From positions 62,001 to 126,000 of the forward strand of contig SAUG01000048.1 of assembly GCA_011316305.1 (NCBI GenBank): 64,000 bases of DNA. Reading direction: 5' to 3'. Below, piece after piece: positions 11,501-22,984 of this stretch. The position numbers were made by a program, and so were the translations under genes. The stretch comes from Rusavskia elegans. Its lineage: Eukaryota; Ascomycota; Lecanoromycetes; Teloschistales; Teloschistaceae. The notes under the pieces were generated by a model, which did no database searches, was not told the DNA's origin, and saw nothing but the letters and a program-made list of their open reading frames with translations. Position 1 is the first letter of the stretch. Every line of letters begins with the position of its first letter.

Positions 11501-13950
11501 TTATATTTAATATTTAGCTAATACTTTAGTAGTTACTTCTTTCCGAAATAAATTTATCTAGTTTTTATATTTACCTAGAACCTTTTTTAATAAGTTTTCC
11601 TTTAATTTCTTATTAGATAGTATAGGATTTTCGAAAGGTTTATAATTTTCTTTTCTATTTCTATTTTATTAATCTAGCTAACCTCTACCGGTATCTAATA
11701 AATCGGACCTAAATAGTATTTAGTTATCCTTTTTCGAAATTACGAATTCGCGCTTCGTATTTTACTTTTTATCTATCTAAAAACGCTATTTCGGTATAGG
11801 CTAGATATTCCCTATATAGAAGTATCGTTTAAAACTAAATACTCTTTTCTTTTAATCGATTACTAGATTATAATCCTTTAATTAAAATATTCTAAATATA
11901 ATATCGTAGCTGGCTATCCGAATAATATTAAACTAAAGTTCCTTTTAGTACTAGTTAATTATTATTTAAAACGGTATCGTTTCTTCTATAACCTTCCTGT
12001 CTCCTTCTAGTATTTTATTTCTATTAATAACTATTAAGTTATATAGATCTTTTTTCTTAGTTTAAAGGAACCTTTTCCTTTTAACTAAGTCCTCTAATAT
12101 AAAATTTCCGGTTACGCCTAAATTAATAAATACTTTAACTTTTTATAGTCCGTTATCGGTATTAATAATTATTTTAATTTCGAATATATATATATAGCTA
12201 GCTAAATTTAGTTACTTTTTCTAGGCTATAAAGTTATACGCTCGTAGTATACCTGTTACTATAAGATCCTGTCTTTTTCCGAATCGTTTTTAATATTTTT
12301 ATACTTTTTATCTTTATAGTTTACTTGCGAAATATATCTATAGAGATTCTAATTAAAAATTCTATTTCTTTTCTTTTACTATTCCTTCTAGTATTTATAT
12401 CTATTATACGTAATATATACGGAATATTTATAAATATTATAACTTCCGATTTTAATAGGCGTTACCGGAACTCGTCGGCGTAGTTTTAATAGATACTATC
12501 TAGCTCTTTATTTTTCTGACTTATAGATTATATAATCGTCGTTATAGTATATAGTCTAGCTAAGTAGTACGTATTAGCTTCCTACTATTACGTTTATTTT
12601 TTATAATATCGGTTTAGAAATAACTTTATCTTTAGAGGTATTACTTTCTAGTTCTTTTTCTAATATATCGACGATATTATTTACTTTTTAATCCTACTAG
12701 TCGTTCTATAGATACTCGTTATTAATATTTATTTTATAAACGGCTTTAAATCTTTTATAGATATTCTTAAATCTTTCCTTTACTAGTTTCTTATTATTAG
12801 TTACTCTAGAGTAAAGGGTTTTTAGTTTTTCTATAACGGTAATTTATATTTCCTCTAGAATAAATATCTATTTAAAAGTATATTTTCCTTTAAAACTTCC
12901 GAAGAACTTTTTCTATACTAGGCTAGATTTAGTTAATACTCGCAGTAAAACGTTATTATTTATAGCTTCCTATAGTACTTTATCGTTTTCTATAAATATA
13001 AATTTTTTATTTAAACTAGTTTTCTAGAGTTTAGAACTTCTATCTTCGTTTTCTAAAATTATTTCTTACTAGTCTTTAGGTTCTTTCCTTAACGTAGCGT
13101 TAAACTATCGTTACTATACTTTACTTAATTAATACTCTCTCGCAAAGTAGCCTAGTTTACTATAATTATAGTACGTCTTAGAATTCTTATTTCTTTTACT
13201 ACTTCTAGGGTTCTTTCTTTTACGTTACTATTATATTAAGTCCAGTTCTATAGGTATAGGTCTATAGTAGCTTTTTCCGGTCCTTTTACTATAGTACTAT
13301 CCTTTATATAATTTACCCGAATAATATCTAGTATTACTCCGCGGTCCTCTATTATAGCGTTTTTCTATATCTCTTTTATATAGCTTATTATCGATATCGA
13401 TAGATATTTCGATTAGATTATCTAATATTTCGTATATTCGACTATCGTATATAAATTCGTCTTTTACTCTTTTTTTAAATCCTTATCGGTATATTACGTA
13501 TAAGATATCGTCGTTCTATTCTATTAGTAGTAACTATTCTTTAAATCTTATAGTATACTCCGACGCTGCGGTCTTCTACTAAAGATTCTAAATAAAGTAT
13601 TTAGCGGTTAAGATTTTATTAGAAATTCTAAAAACCTTTCGAATAGCTTTTTTAAACTTTATAAATTATACGAAGATATTATTATTATCCTCGTCGTTAT
13701 CTATATATTAGCGAAGGATAGGTTTTATCTAGTACTAGGCTTGTTCTCGAAAATAGAATATAGCGAAAAAGATCTTCTTTTCTTTAGGTATAGAATAAAA
13801 TACGAAGTATATATCTAATTATATAAGCTAGTCTTCTAATTTATTATAATTTCTATAGTATTTATCGGGTTTATTAACTTTAATATTATATAAACGGGGT
13901 TAAATAGTAGGAATACTAACCTCCTTATTACTACTATTATCTTTTATCTA
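8600..13950 (-). pseudogene. Degenerate gag-pol of gypsy element 1
   Basis: I found no open frame of useful length, but three landmarks read through the decay on the minus strand. Near 13175-13133 is a CCHC zinc knuckle in which the cysteines and histidine now read as tyrosine, exactly what TGY/CAY to TAY transitions would produce. Near 11320-11300 is a YIDYRKL-type reverse-transcriptase N-terminal motif. At 11011-11000 the catalytic YLDD reads YLDN. Integrase-like sequence follows near 9.8 kb. Protease, RNase H and a chromodomain were not identified. The limits given are approximate. Confidence 0.8.
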
Positions 13951-14054
13951 GATTTCCTTTCCTTTAGATTCGGACTTCTTTACTATAGAGCTAGAATTAC
14001 TTAGAGTAAGAGTATTACGTTAACCTGCGACAGATATCCTAAAGGTATTTAAAG

Positions 14055-14524
14055 TATTATAGAGCTACCTAGAGATCCTGGTATTTCTAAAGAGTTAGAC
14101 TTATTAGTATATCTATAAATAGAGGTACAACGGGTAATTACTTCAAATTAATATAAAAACAAGTCAGTCTAATTACTAGAGCAGTATATAATAATAACTA
14201 ATAAATTAAATACGAGCTATAAGAGTATCGAGTTCGGGATCTATATAGATAATAAAATCCTCCTTTTCTTAAATACCTTACTCGTTAAAATAACTAAAAT
14301 AATCTTTCTTTAGGTACTTTACTTATTAAAATAACTAAAATAACCTTCTTTAGGTATTTTACTTACTAAAATAACTAAGATAACCTTCCTTAGGTATCTT
14401 ATTCGCTAAAATAACTAAAATAATAATACCAAGTCCTTCCTATCTATCTAGGCGTAATAAAGAGTTCCGGTACTATATTGAATACCACTACGTTCCCGAG
14501 GTCACGCCGCGCGTGTTTATAACA
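14055..14524 (-). repeat. 5' LTR of gypsy element 1
   Basis: Partner of 7816-8285, with a four-unit 40-bp array at about 14270-14434. It retains ...cgcgcgtgtttataaca at its end, so it is slightly less mutated than its partner. Confidence 0.9.
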
Positions 14525-14531
14525 ATAACGT

Positions 14532-14568
<37 letters not shown>

Positions 14569-14599
14569 TTATATTTATACAAATATAATATAATTTCAA

Positions 14600-15221
14600 T
14601 ATCAGTATTTTCCAAAACCGATTTAAAGCCGGTTTTAGCCGTTTTAGCCGTCTCAGCCAGTTTTTAGCCGGTACGGCTGAAAGCGGCTTATAAACGGCTT
14701 ATTAGCCGGTCTTAGATATACCCGAAGCTGCGTAGCTACGCGGCTAAGACGGCTAAAATAGCTAAACGGCTAAGACGGCTAAGACCGGCTAAGACCGGCT
14801 GAAAAGATTTAGAAATTCGATTTTAAATTTATTTAAGTCTTTATTAGTTAGTAGATCTATATACGCCTATATATACCGCTAAGCTAGCTTCGTCTAGATC
14901 GAAAATATTAGATTTCTTTACTAGAATCTAACTAGATTAGGTCTAGCGTGGTTTATTAAATAGATATTCGATTTCCGTTGTTCCCGCTTTTAGCGGCGGC
15001 CGCTAAACTTTATTTTCGAGTTAGATTATATAGATTTATTTTTAGTTTATATATAGATTCTATTTTAGACTATTTACTAAATAGATATTCGTACTATAGA
15101 TACTATTAGAACTTTAATCTATCGAAAATCTACTTTTTGGATTTTTAGATTATTTGGATTATTTGGATTATTTGGCTGTCAGCCGGTCTAATCTAAAAAT
15201 CCATTTCAAAATTCGCTGATG
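14600..15221 (-). mobile_element. TA-type TIR element, copy 2 (inverted)
   Basis: Reverse-complement copy of the element at 4900-5487. It begins tatcagtattttccaaaacc and ends ...attcgctgatg, with the same arrays of ggctaagac/agccgttttagcc (about 14615-14810). It is better preserved than copy 1: ggcggccgctaaa and a triplicated attatttgg (about 15150-15175) survive. Flanking dinucleotides are AA/AA rather than TA/TA, so its target duplication is not convincing. Confidence 0.7.
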
Positions 15222-15227
15222 AAATAG

Positions 15228-15430
15228 AAACTTTCTAAAAAAATATAAAATTAAATAAATTACGGTTTTTTTCAAGATTTTAGTTTAAATTTAGTTTTTT
15301 TAAAAGTTTTAAATTCGAATTTTCGATAAAATATTTAAATATTTAATAATTGCGTAATCTAATCGGTTTAGCGCTTTTAGTATTAAATTATAAAAAATTA
15401 AAATCAAAAATTCGAATTATTAATCGTATA
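15228..15430 (+). repeat. SINE copy, 3' half only
   Basis: It corresponds to the 3' part of the SINE body: attacggtttttttcaagat, ttcgaattttcgataaaa, taattgcgtaatctaatcgg, and the tail cgaattattaatcgtata. The 5' half is absent; the TA element lies immediately upstream. Confidence 0.7.
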
Positions 15431-17515
15431 GATATCTAAAATATTTAAATTATATAATATCGATTTTTCGATATTATAAATAATTATTTAATTTCGAAAT
15501 TAAATTTTAATAATCTGATAAAATATATATAAATAAACGAAATCGATTCGACGAAAAATGATCGAAATTATAGAAAAAATCGAAAAGTTTCCGTAATTGG
15601 AAACGAATATTCGCCGAGAAAAAATTAAATAAAAAAATCGATTTCGAATTTAAATAAAATTCTAGAATATTTTATTCCAAAATTATTTTTCGAGATAATA
15701 GTTTTATATAATATCGAAATATATCTTCGTATAATAATATTCGTTTTTTTCAAATATAATATTTCCGAAGCAAATATTTTAATAAAACGCGACGACGTTA
15801 TTTTAATATTAAAAAAATATAATATAATATCAAAATTCAACGCCGTTAAATAAATATTTTATTTCGAACGTTATTATATTATTAAAATAGATATATATTT
15901 TATTAGATTGATATTTTTTTTAATTATATATATTTTTACCGATAGTATCGAAATTCTATATTATATTTTGACGAAACGATACTATTTTTTATATATAGAA
16001 GATACGATTAATAAATCGAATCTATTTTAACGATATAGTTATTCATTTATATTATCTTTTATTTTAGTGAATTTTTAAAATATATTAGATTTTTTTCGAT
16101 TTTTTTTTAATAATAATTAATTTTAATTCTAAAAGATTTTAGAATAGTTTTATATTTTCGAAACGTTCGAAACTATTAAATTAATTCGAGAAAATACGAA
16201 ATTTCTAATATAAAATTCTGGAAATCTAAAATATTTTAAATTATTTTAATAATTTTATAAATTTCTAAAATTAAATCTATAGTATATTCATTTTTTATAT
16301 TATAAAATTTCTAAAATTATCTATTATATATATATTATAAAATAGATAATATAATTATTTATAATATTAGATTTTATATTAAAAATAATTCGATTGAAAT
16401 TTTTTTCAAATTTCGATTTAAATAATATTAATTATAAAATTTCTAAAATATATATAAATAAATATAATTGAATTAAATTTATAAATAGTTTTTTTAAATA
16501 ATTAAAAAAAATAATTTAAATATAAATTTTATATATATAGAATTATATATTAATATTAGTAAATATCATTTAATATTTATTAAATTTAAATTAATTCGTT
16601 TTTAAAATATTTTTATATATAATTTAAAAATACTATTAATATAGTTTAGATATATTATAAATATAATTATAGTAATTTGAAAATTTTATATAAAAATTTA
16701 AAATAATTTAAATTTTTGAAATTTCGTATTAGAAATTCTAGATACTTTAGATATTCTAAAATTAATTTAATAGTTTCGAATATTTAAAACGTTTAAAATT
16801 AATTTAAAATTTTTTAAAATTAAATTTTAAAAATTATAATATAAGAATTTTTTTATTATAAAATCAATTAAATAAAAATTTTTATACGAAAATTATAATA
16901 GATATTTTGAAAATATATATTTTATTATATTAAAAAAATTGAAATAATATAACGAAATTGAAATTTTAATTATAATTTCTATTATAACAGTAAAAATTTT
17001 AAATTATATAAACGATTTGAAAAATTATAAAATATATATTTGAATTATATAATTATATACGAGTTCGAATATTAATTAATTCGATCGTTAATCGTAAAAA
17101 CGAATATAAAAACAAATATAAATCTAACGTGAAAAGTTTTTATATATAAATAGTTAATTTTTTTTATAATTATAGAAAATTAATTTAAAAATCTATATTT
17201 TAAATATTTTAAATTAAAAAAAATTTAATTAATAGAAAATAATTCAAATTTTAATAATTATCGATTACGATTTTTTTTAATTAAAACAATAGTTATTTAG
17301 ATTCGAAACGTAAATATAATTATAAAATTTCTAATAATAATAAAAATTTTTACGATCGATTAAATTATTTATTTTAAAATTTAAAAAGATTTAAAATTAT
17401 AGAAAACGAGATTTAATATTAATTAAAAATTTTCGGCGATTAATTTAACGATATTATTTAATTTTAGATTATAATTCTAGAATTATTTAATAAATCCTAA
17501 AAAAAATCAAGAAAT
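15431..17515. other. AT-rich RIP sequence, nothing recognised
   Basis: Extremely AT-rich, with many taaat/attta runs. A 71-codon open stretch on the minus strand at 15625-15840 is low-complexity (Ile, Phe, Tyr, Lys) and typical of chance frames in such DNA. No repeat ends were paired. Confidence 0.5.
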
Positions 17516-17739
17516 CTGATAGTCGATGGTTGTTGGAACTTGAACCTTTTTCTACTGACCAGATCTATTTAATCTGGGGTAAATGAATAACTAAAAGTTA
17601 TTTATTCGAATTAGTGAATTAATACTACAGGGCTTGGGGGCCAGGATGGGGAAGGGTCAAATATATCTTTCTGAATCCCTCTCTGAGCACTTGGTGCAGG
17701 TGTATGGATCTGTACAAGCGGTACTTCGTAGCAGGCACA
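17516..17739. other. Left edge of the non-RIPped island, 3' flank of the acyltransferase
   Basis: Base composition changes abruptly near 17515-17520 from RIP-type AT-rich to normal sequence with CA/TG words. It would hold the 3' UTR of the minus-strand gene. No terminator-like signal stands out. Confidence 0.6.
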
Positions 17740-19378
17740 TCATGACTGGCTCGCAAGTTGGGCCATCCACTTTTCCAGATCAGCCATGATGCGCTCCCCT
17801 AGCATCGCATCGACAGCGCAGTCCGGCCAGTTGGCGCTGACACACATCCCCCGGCCAGCGACACTGACTGGGGCAAACTCGATGGCGGCAGCGGGGATCT
17901 CGGCGCTGAGGCCAAACTGCGCTCGGCCGATCGACCACCTCTGGCTGTCGTCGGACTTGGTGTCGCCGGCGGTCGACGACCGTGTCGTGGTGGTGCTTAG
18001 CCTTGTTGACGTGTTGCCGTCCAGCACACCGATGTTGGTCACCAGCCACGAGAATTGGCGCGTCTTTTTCGCCATGTCTCTCATCGTCTGCTGCCAGTCC
18101 GTGACGTACTTGAACACCCCGATCAGGTCGTTTCGCAGCCTGGCTTCCAGCTTGCGCACTATCTCCAGCCGATTCTGTGCCGATACGGCCCAGAGCTCGC
18201 GTCGGAGGTCGGCGGACAGATCTCTTCCCTCGCTGGCATTGGCCGGCAGCTTGGAACGAATTCGCGCCACTAGCTTCGTGTCGAATCTATGAGGCAACTG
18301 AGTCACGTAGTTGCCCACTGCTCTGTCGGACCGAACCCACGGAGCGTCTGGCGGGGCCGGAGGCAGATTTCGGCGGTGGTCCATGATGGTAGAACTTTGA
18401 AAGGCCGGGGCGACCGTGCTGTCGAGGTGCGATGAGAAGGCAATAAGCGCTAATCCGTTTAGCAGGCCGGTGATGGTAGTCTTGTTCTGTCGGCAGAGGG
18501 CTAGGATCGCAAGTAGAGATGCGTTATCCATGAAAAAGGCCCGGCACTGGGTTTTGTACGGAGAGGAACGAATTGGGCACCAGGATGCTTGGGATACGTC
18601 CCGATTAAGAAACCGGGGCCGAAATTCCTCCCAAAATACCTTGGCGAGGTACCAGAGATCTAATGGAATACTCTTTAAGCTCTCGATTGGGGTTGGAAGC
18701 AAGGGAGGCGCTTGAGGTAGTCTAAGGATATCGCCATCCAAGCCCGTCCGCTCGTATGCTCCGTTCTCAGCATTATTGAGCATCTCGAGAAAGTCTTCGT
18801 GGAACACCTTGGCACCTGCACCGTCGAATTGGGGGTGATTCCAAGTGAGTAGGACCTCCATGATAGGAGCATTCCCTTGCCGAATGACGGTAATCTTCCA
18901 GCCCGGCTGCTTAATTGAAAGGTCTGGGAAACGGTCATCGAGCTGATCGCGAAAGGTTTCCTGGACCGTTCATTCAAAGTCGTCATGCCCTCCGATATAA
19001 AGCCATTTTATATGTTGCGTTAAGTCGAGACTCTGCAACTGGATCCACAAGGGAATCTTGTAAGTGGCATCCATCATGCCGACTTGCAGCATTGGATGTC
19101 TCATAATGGTGTCCACGACAGCGACCTTGACTGCCTCCTCCAGTTGGGTCCGCGACTCTGCCGGTGCAAGACGTGGCGGGACTGCATAGCGACAAGAGAG
19201 AGTAGTGCCACGGTACTGGTCCAGTAAATACATGGCCAGTTGGTACGTCTCGCTAGACACGTGATCGTTGGTTTAGATGACCCGAGATGCCATGTCAGTA
19301 TGCGATAACAGGTGCTTACTTGATTCCGAATTTGCGTAGCACCATCGTCTCTGTGCCATGGTTCAATCTGTTTGCCAT
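17740..19378 (-). pseudogene. Alcohol acetyltransferase-like gene with one in-frame stop
   Basis: The product resembles fungal alcohol acetyltransferase/condensation-type acyltransferases (AATase family), which move an acyl group from CoA to an alcohol. Predicted exon 1 is 19378-19320 (ATG at 19378). A 67-nt intron, 19319-19253, has donor GTAAGC, a CTGAC branch-like site and acceptor CTAG. Exon 2 is 19252-17740. The join gives a family-typical start (MVLRKFGINETYQLAMYLL). The acyl-transfer motif HxxxDG is present as NHPQFDG (codons 158-164), followed by GAGAKVFHEDF. Codon 114 (18972-18970) is TGA, yet the frame continues uninterrupted for 409 further codons with good family character. The conceptual length of about 523 codons fits the family. 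No intron that I can draw removes the stop in frame. CGA (Arg) to TGA is the simplest origin. It could be a recent pseudogene or a sequence error. GC content is normal, unlike its surroundings. Confidence 0.75.
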
Positions 19379-19617
19379 GGTTCGTTGCTGACGTGGCGAA
19401 TCAAGAAGAGACGGAGCTGATAAATACTTGATTGCTGCCAGAGCATGTATGTAATAGATATTGTCATGATAGCCTCGATTCGAACTTGGCGACAGGTGCG
19501 ACGATATAATTGACTACGTAATTAAGGATGCAATGTTTTTCTATATTGGAAGAACGGAGGGGAGGAGAAATTAGCGGGTGGTTTTGTTCCTAGAATAAAT
19601 GTACCTTACCTTACCGA
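19379..19617 (-). promoter_or_regulatory. Upstream region of the acyltransferase gene
   Basis: About 240 bp of normal-composition DNA between the predicted ATG and the hAT-like element at 19626. Any promoter must be here or be cut by that element. No clear TATA or CCAAT box was identified. Confidence 0.4.
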
Positions 19618-19625
19618 CGCATGGG

Positions 19626-20021
19626 TAGACTGGCCGGTTCGGGTCGGGTTCCCGTCGAACCGTCGGGTACCCGACCCGATCTTGGCAACCCGACCCGGAC
19701 CCGACTCGATTATATAATATATTTAATATATTATTATTTTAATAATTAAATAAAAGTTATATATCCAGATAATATATTTAGTTTTACTACGGACTTTCTA
19801 GCTAGCGTGATTAATTAATTGGAATTTTTTTAGTAAATTCGTATAAAAATTATACTAGTTTTATATTTCTATACTAGAGTTTAACGGTTTTAATAGATCG
19901 GATCGGATTATAATTTAGAATCTAAAATTCGATCGAATCGGATTATATTTTAATCTGATCCGATTCGGATTAAATCAAATTAATTAATTCGAATTCGAAA
20001 TCCGATCCGACGGCCAGTTTA
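19626..20021 (-). mobile_element. hAT-like MITE, copy 1 (least mutated)
   Basis: 396 bp with imperfect terminal inverted repeats TAGACTGGCCG (left) and CGGCCAGTTTA (right). The 8-bp flanks CGCATGGG (19618-19625) and CGTATAGG (20022-20029) differ by one C/T and one G/A, so they read as a target duplication altered by RIP. The left 100 bp keeps GC-rich subterminal repeats (cgggtcgggttcccg, acccgacccg). There is no coding capacity. The 8-bp duplication and roughly 11-bp TIRs suggest hAT; the family name is inference. Confidence 0.82.
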
Positions 20022-20029
20022 CGTATAGG

Positions 20030-20160
20030 CCAAAATCAATCCGAATTCAAACTAAACTTCAATCTATAGTACGTGATAGTATTAATTTCGATAAATTCAA
20101 TTTTTTATATAAAAAATAATAAAATAGATATAATAATTAAATTAGAAACAATTATTTATT
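20030..20160. other. AT-rich spacer between two MITEs
   Basis: Short AT-rich spacer with nothing recognised. Confidence 0.5.
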
Positions 20161-20553
20161 TAGATTGGCCACTTCGGATCGAGTTTTCGTCGAACCGTCG
20201 GAAATCCGATCCGATCTTGGCGGATCGAACCGGTTCGACTCGCCAAGCGGTCGGGTCCGGATCGAATTCGGATCGAACCCGGATATCCGTCAAGTCTTCT
20301 ATATATGGAATAAATCTATATATTTTAATTTTATAGTTTTATATAATAGGTAATGTAATTAGTTAATGTAAATAATCCAACTAGAATCTTTCTAGCTAGC
20401 GTGGTTAATTAATTAGAATTTTTTTAAATTATTCGTATAACTTTTATACTAAAATTATACTTTTATACTAAAACTTGGCGCTAAGATTCAATTTTGGCGG
20501 ATCGGGTCGGATTAGCCAATCCGAGTTCGAAATCCGACCCGACGGCCAATCTA
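20161..20553 (-). mobile_element. hAT-like MITE, copy 2
   Basis: 393 bp, starting TAGATTGGCC and ending CGGCCAATCTA. The flanks tatttatt (20153-20160) and tattaatt (20554-20561) match at 7 of 8 positions. It shares the interior landmark tttctagctagcgtg...ttaattaatt with copy 1 and has the same orientation. Confidence 0.78.
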
Positions 20554-20561
20554 TATTAATT

Positions 20562-22984
20562 ATAAGATAAAACTATTATAATATCTTATATATACGAATA
20601 ATTTTCGATTTTTAAAATTTTTATTTTTTATATTTTTAATATTAGAAATATTCAATCGATTAGATTACGTAATTACTTATAACTTTTTGTTTTTATCGAA
20701 TATTATTTTAAATTATCGAAAAAATAAAATTTAAATTAAATATAATTCAATTTATATATTTAAATCGATACGAACTACTATATAATTTCTTTAAATTTCT
20801 TTAAATTTTTTATTTATCAATCGACTTTTTCGTCGATAGTAGAAAAAATTCGAAAGTTTATTGATTTTCGAAAAATTAAAAATTTCGATCTATTACTTTT
20901 TAATTTAACTTTTAATTTCGTAAAAATTAAATTCGTTAAAATTAGATTTTCAGAAAGTTTAATTTTATTTACTAGAATATTCAAATTATAATAATTTATA
21001 ACGTTGTTTACATATTAATATTCTTATTAATAGTAAATATAAAACGATTTAATTTTCAAAAAAGATATTTTAAATAATAATAAAAGTTATTGATTTGGTT
21101 TATATATTTAAATATTAATATTCAAAGTTTTAAACTAATTTTTTACAGTTATTTAATATAAATATTTCGAAAAATTTATATTCTATTATATTATACCAAA
21201 TGCTATTAACGATATAAATAAATATCTATATTTTTTAATACTATTTTCTATTCGAAATTCTATAGAAATCTTTATTTCAAAACTATATATAATAAATTTA
21301 AAGTAAAAAAAAAACGACGATAAAAAACTATTTTTATTAAAAGCGATTAGTTTTTAATAATCGAATCTAAATTTATATTAAAATAGATTCGTAATAGATA
21401 AAAGAAATTTTTATATAAATTTTCTATTATTGTATTTTTATATTTCATTTTACTTTATTTTTATACTTTTTATTTTATTATAAAATTATATTTTTTCGAA
21501 GTATATCGTATTCTATTACCGATATATCTATAAATATATAATCTTAAATTTTCAATAAAACGTTCGATTTTATATTTACGATATATCAAATTGATCGAAG
21601 ATATTTTAACGAATTTTTAATAATAATTGAAATTCTAGTAATAGATAAATGCAATTCGGAACGGATTGAATCGGATCGAATCATTATTAAAAATATCGAC
21701 TTCGTTTAAAATTAATTGAACAAATCTGAATTGATAAGCGGATCTGATTCTATATTCTATCTAGCGCGTTATAAAAGCGTTTATAAACAAGTCTTTTGTT
21801 TATAAACGTCTACGAGTAAAATTTTGGCTTATAAACGTTTATAAGCGCCTTGAACGAGTTTTAAAATTTTTAAAAAAATCTTTTAAAAACTCTAAATTCT
21901 TCTATCTAATAGAGCTACTAGTATTCTTTAAAATATCGATACTAGTAAACTTTTAGCGTAGATTTTAAAAGTTTTATTTATAGAACGCTAGCGTTACTAG
22001 TTTCTAAACTAGAGGTTTCCCGTTATTAAACGAGAACGAACGGGCACTAAATTTTAAAAAATTTAATTTTTAAATTCTAAATATAGATAAAATAGACGTT
22101 TTTAGAATATATCTAAATTTTTCCGTTTACTAAATAGGATAATCTTATTTAAACCGATTTAAACCGGCTTAATCGACTCTGAACGTTTTTTTTTTTCATT
22201 TTAAAATACTATAAGCGGGTTGTATATTTACTGATGATTCTAAAAATATTAATTCGATTCGAACCGAATTAAAATATTTTCGGGTTAGATTATAAACAGA
22301 TTAAAATATAAATTGGTTTTCGCGGATAATTATTTAAAATATAAATTTATTAATTATCGCGATTGTATAGACGCTAAACTAGTTGATATAAATTTTTTTT
22401 ATATTTTAAATTTAATAAAAGCTAGAAATTCTAATTACGTTAGTTCAACGTCTATATTAGATTTTCTAGTATTTATTTTTTAAATTAATCTAATCTGAAT
22501 CGAAATAAATCAAATCGATATCTATTTAACTCGATTCGGTCTCGATCCGAATCTATTCGAATCGGATTCGGATCGGAAATTTCTATATTCTATTTCGAAA
22601 AATATAAATAAATGATATCGTAATAGATCGACGGCGGCATCGATTTATTTAATTATTTAATACGAAGTAATTTTCGTTTATAAATTCGTTTAAAATTTGT
22701 GTTCGTAGATAAATAAAATCTTTAAAATTTCGTAACGATATAATTTAAATGATAGAAAAATATATTATATTACTTTTAAAACTTGAATATATAATAATAA
22801 ATACTAGAATTAATAATTAAAAATTTATATATTTATTAATTCTGATTATTAAAAAATTTAATTAACTAAATAAAATAAAATGTAATAAATTTATCTATTT
22901 AAAATAACGAAAATAAAAGATAATATTATCGTTCGACTAATAGTTATAAAAGAGAAATAGTAATTAAAAAAAATATAATAAAAT
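20562..22984. other. AT-rich RIP sequence with gattcgg-rich patches
   Basis: No coding relics were recognised. Patches rich in gatcggatt/aatccgatc words at about 21650-21690 and 22530-22590 look like inverted ends of another element, and 21765-21860 has repeated tataaacg words. I could not pair ends or duplications. Confidence 0.4.

Larger units (their letters stand above)
7816..14524 (-). mobile_element. Full-length Ty3/gypsy LTR retrotransposon (element 1), RIP-inactivated
   Basis: This 6,709-bp element has 470-bp LTRs (7816-8285 and 14055-14524) and a perfect 5-bp target duplication ataac (7811-7815 and 14525-14529). LTR ends are TATTATA...TATAATA/TATAACA, that is TG...CA after RIP; the solo LTR at 34711 keeps TGTTATA...TATAACA. 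Coding sense is the minus strand. A nucleocapsid zinc knuckle lies near 13133-13175, the reverse-transcriptase YLDD box reads YLDN at 11011-11000, and integrase-like sequence (K-E-V-x-I-D-F-I) is near 9800-9830. The order gag, RT, integrase places it in Ty3/gypsy (Metaviridae) rather than copia. All frames are broken by stops. Confidence 0.92.
7200..14572 (-). repeat. R2 repeat, minus copy, split by gypsy element 1
   Basis: Bases 7200-7815 and 14530-14572 are the reverse complement of the R2 copy at 4416-5575, including the (TA)n end. The gypsy element at 7816-14524 sits inside it. This copy lacks the TA element, so it preserves that element's empty site near 7290. Confidence 0.6.

Noticed and set aside
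15625..15840. A 71-aa minus-strand gene in the AT-rich block.
   Set aside because: Ile/Phe/Tyr/Lys low-complexity composition, no start context and no similarity to anything I know; expected by chance in such DNA.
17786..18292. A 168-aa plus-strand gene.
   Set aside because: It is antisense to the acyltransferase and reflects that gene's codon bias.
18960..19031. A second intron (GTCTCG...CCAG, 71 nt) that would remove the in-frame TGA.
   Set aside because: It shifts the frame, has a poor donor and removes sequence that fits the family.
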